Positions 63,787-64,000 of a stretch of 64,000 nucleotides of DNA are shown here, piece by piece. A program made the position numbers and the translations under genes. This DNA comes from Chlamydiales bacterium (GTDB taxonomy: Bacteria > Chlamydiota > Chlamydiia > Chlamydiales > Rhabdochlamydiaceae). How positions within the stretch are numbered: position 1 is the first letter of the stretch; each line of letters opens with the position of its first letter. The notes beneath the pieces were generated by a model. It made no database searches and was not told the DNA's origin. It saw only the letters and a program-made list of their open reading frames with translations. The stretch is from NCBI GenBank assembly GCA_016185065.1, contig JACPOL010000008.1, forward strand, positions 1 through 64,000. Direction: 5' to 3'.

Positions 63787-64000
63787 ATGGAGAAGAGAAA
63801 AGTAGTCATCATCGGCTCGGGCCCGGCGGCGTATACCGCTGCCATTTATGCAGCTCGAGCAAACCTCGCACCGCTGGTTTATGAGGGCTTTTATGCGGGC
63901 CCAGCTGGTGGCCAGCTCATGACAACCACAGAAGTAGAAAACTATCCAGGATTCCCTGAAGGAATTACTGGGCCTGAGCTCATGGATAAGTTTCGCCGCC
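63787..64000 (+). CDS. trxB: Thioredoxin reductase, N-terminal part (cut by window end)
   Basis: The first 71 codons of a FAD enzyme that reduces thioredoxin with NADPH. The ATG at 63787 has GGAG seven bases upstream. The FAD loop is [20 protein letters not shown] (6-25), followed by [19 protein letters not shown] and [12 protein letters not shown], all typical of bacterial TrxB. The rest, including the CxxC pair, lies beyond the window. It is divergent from potA with 77 bases between. Confidence 0.92.
   Translation, partial: MEKRKVVIIGSGPAAYTAAIYAARANLAPLVYEGFYAGPAGGQLMTTTEVENYPGFPEGITGPELMDKFRR

Overview
The window comes from a bacterium of the phylum Chlamydiota, most likely one of the environmental, amoeba-associated families; I cannot fix the genus. 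The housekeeping genes sit in blocks whose order matches what I remember of chlamydial genomes: groEL-groES-pepF; HU/IHF - YkuD-like protein - accA - MsbA-like ABC transporter; acpP-fabG-fabD-fabH next to recR, bamA, skp and lpxD; and pdhA-pdhB-pdhC. A CIRCE-like operator lies upstream of groES. No rRNA, tRNA, CRISPR array, prophage or transposase was seen.

Layout. 1-5041: a dispersed inverted repeat, an archaeal-type methionine aminopeptidase, a TrmA-family RNA uridine methyltransferase and a large GH63-like glycosidase. 5083-11993: lineage-specific genes, namely two hypothetical proteins (one with NLS-like basic clusters), an F-box-like membrane protein followed by a collapsed duplicate of itself, an inverse-autotransporter-like barrel, a guanidinoacetate/RMT2-like methyltransferase and an AsmA-like protein. 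12132-16492: groEL/groES, pepF and HPr. 16523-19796: two tandem F-box-like paralogs and an exported zeta-toxin-like kinase. 19805-27795: bifunctional nuclease, rpiA, tyrS, HU/IHF, then a tight YkuD-accA-ABC-carbonic anhydrase operon. 27948-32878: DnaQ-like exonuclease, secreted PLD-type nuclease, small lipoprotein and the pyruvate dehydrogenase genes. 32847-35849: three tandem small membrane paralogs with Inc-like hydrophobic domains, CorA and a hypothetical gene. 36269-42291: recR-namZ-bamA-skp-lpxD on the minus strand. 42434-45403: fabH-fabD-fabG-acpP.

45553-59662 is the most striking part. Nine paralogous genes lie head to tail on the plus strand. Every junction is the same 4-base ATGA start/stop overlap. 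All nine proteins share one plan: an F-box-like N-terminus, a variable helical middle, a leucine-rich block, a conserved IPF(F/Y)-FSLPY block, a long bilobed hydrophobic domain and an almost invariant C-terminal tail. The gene ends are nearly identical in DNA while the middles differ. An extended -10 promoter stands before the first gene and a repeat carrying terminator-like hairpins stands after the last. It looks like a translationally coupled, recombining family of host-directed membrane proteins; that role is inference. The window ends with a spermidine/putrescine ABC transporter operon (minus strand) and the start of trxB.

A palindromic element of about 90-130 bp with TGGAGTGCG ends occurs six times, in four cases exactly between convergent genes. 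Each arm encodes a GC-rich hairpin followed by T residues, so it reads as a mobile bidirectional terminator.
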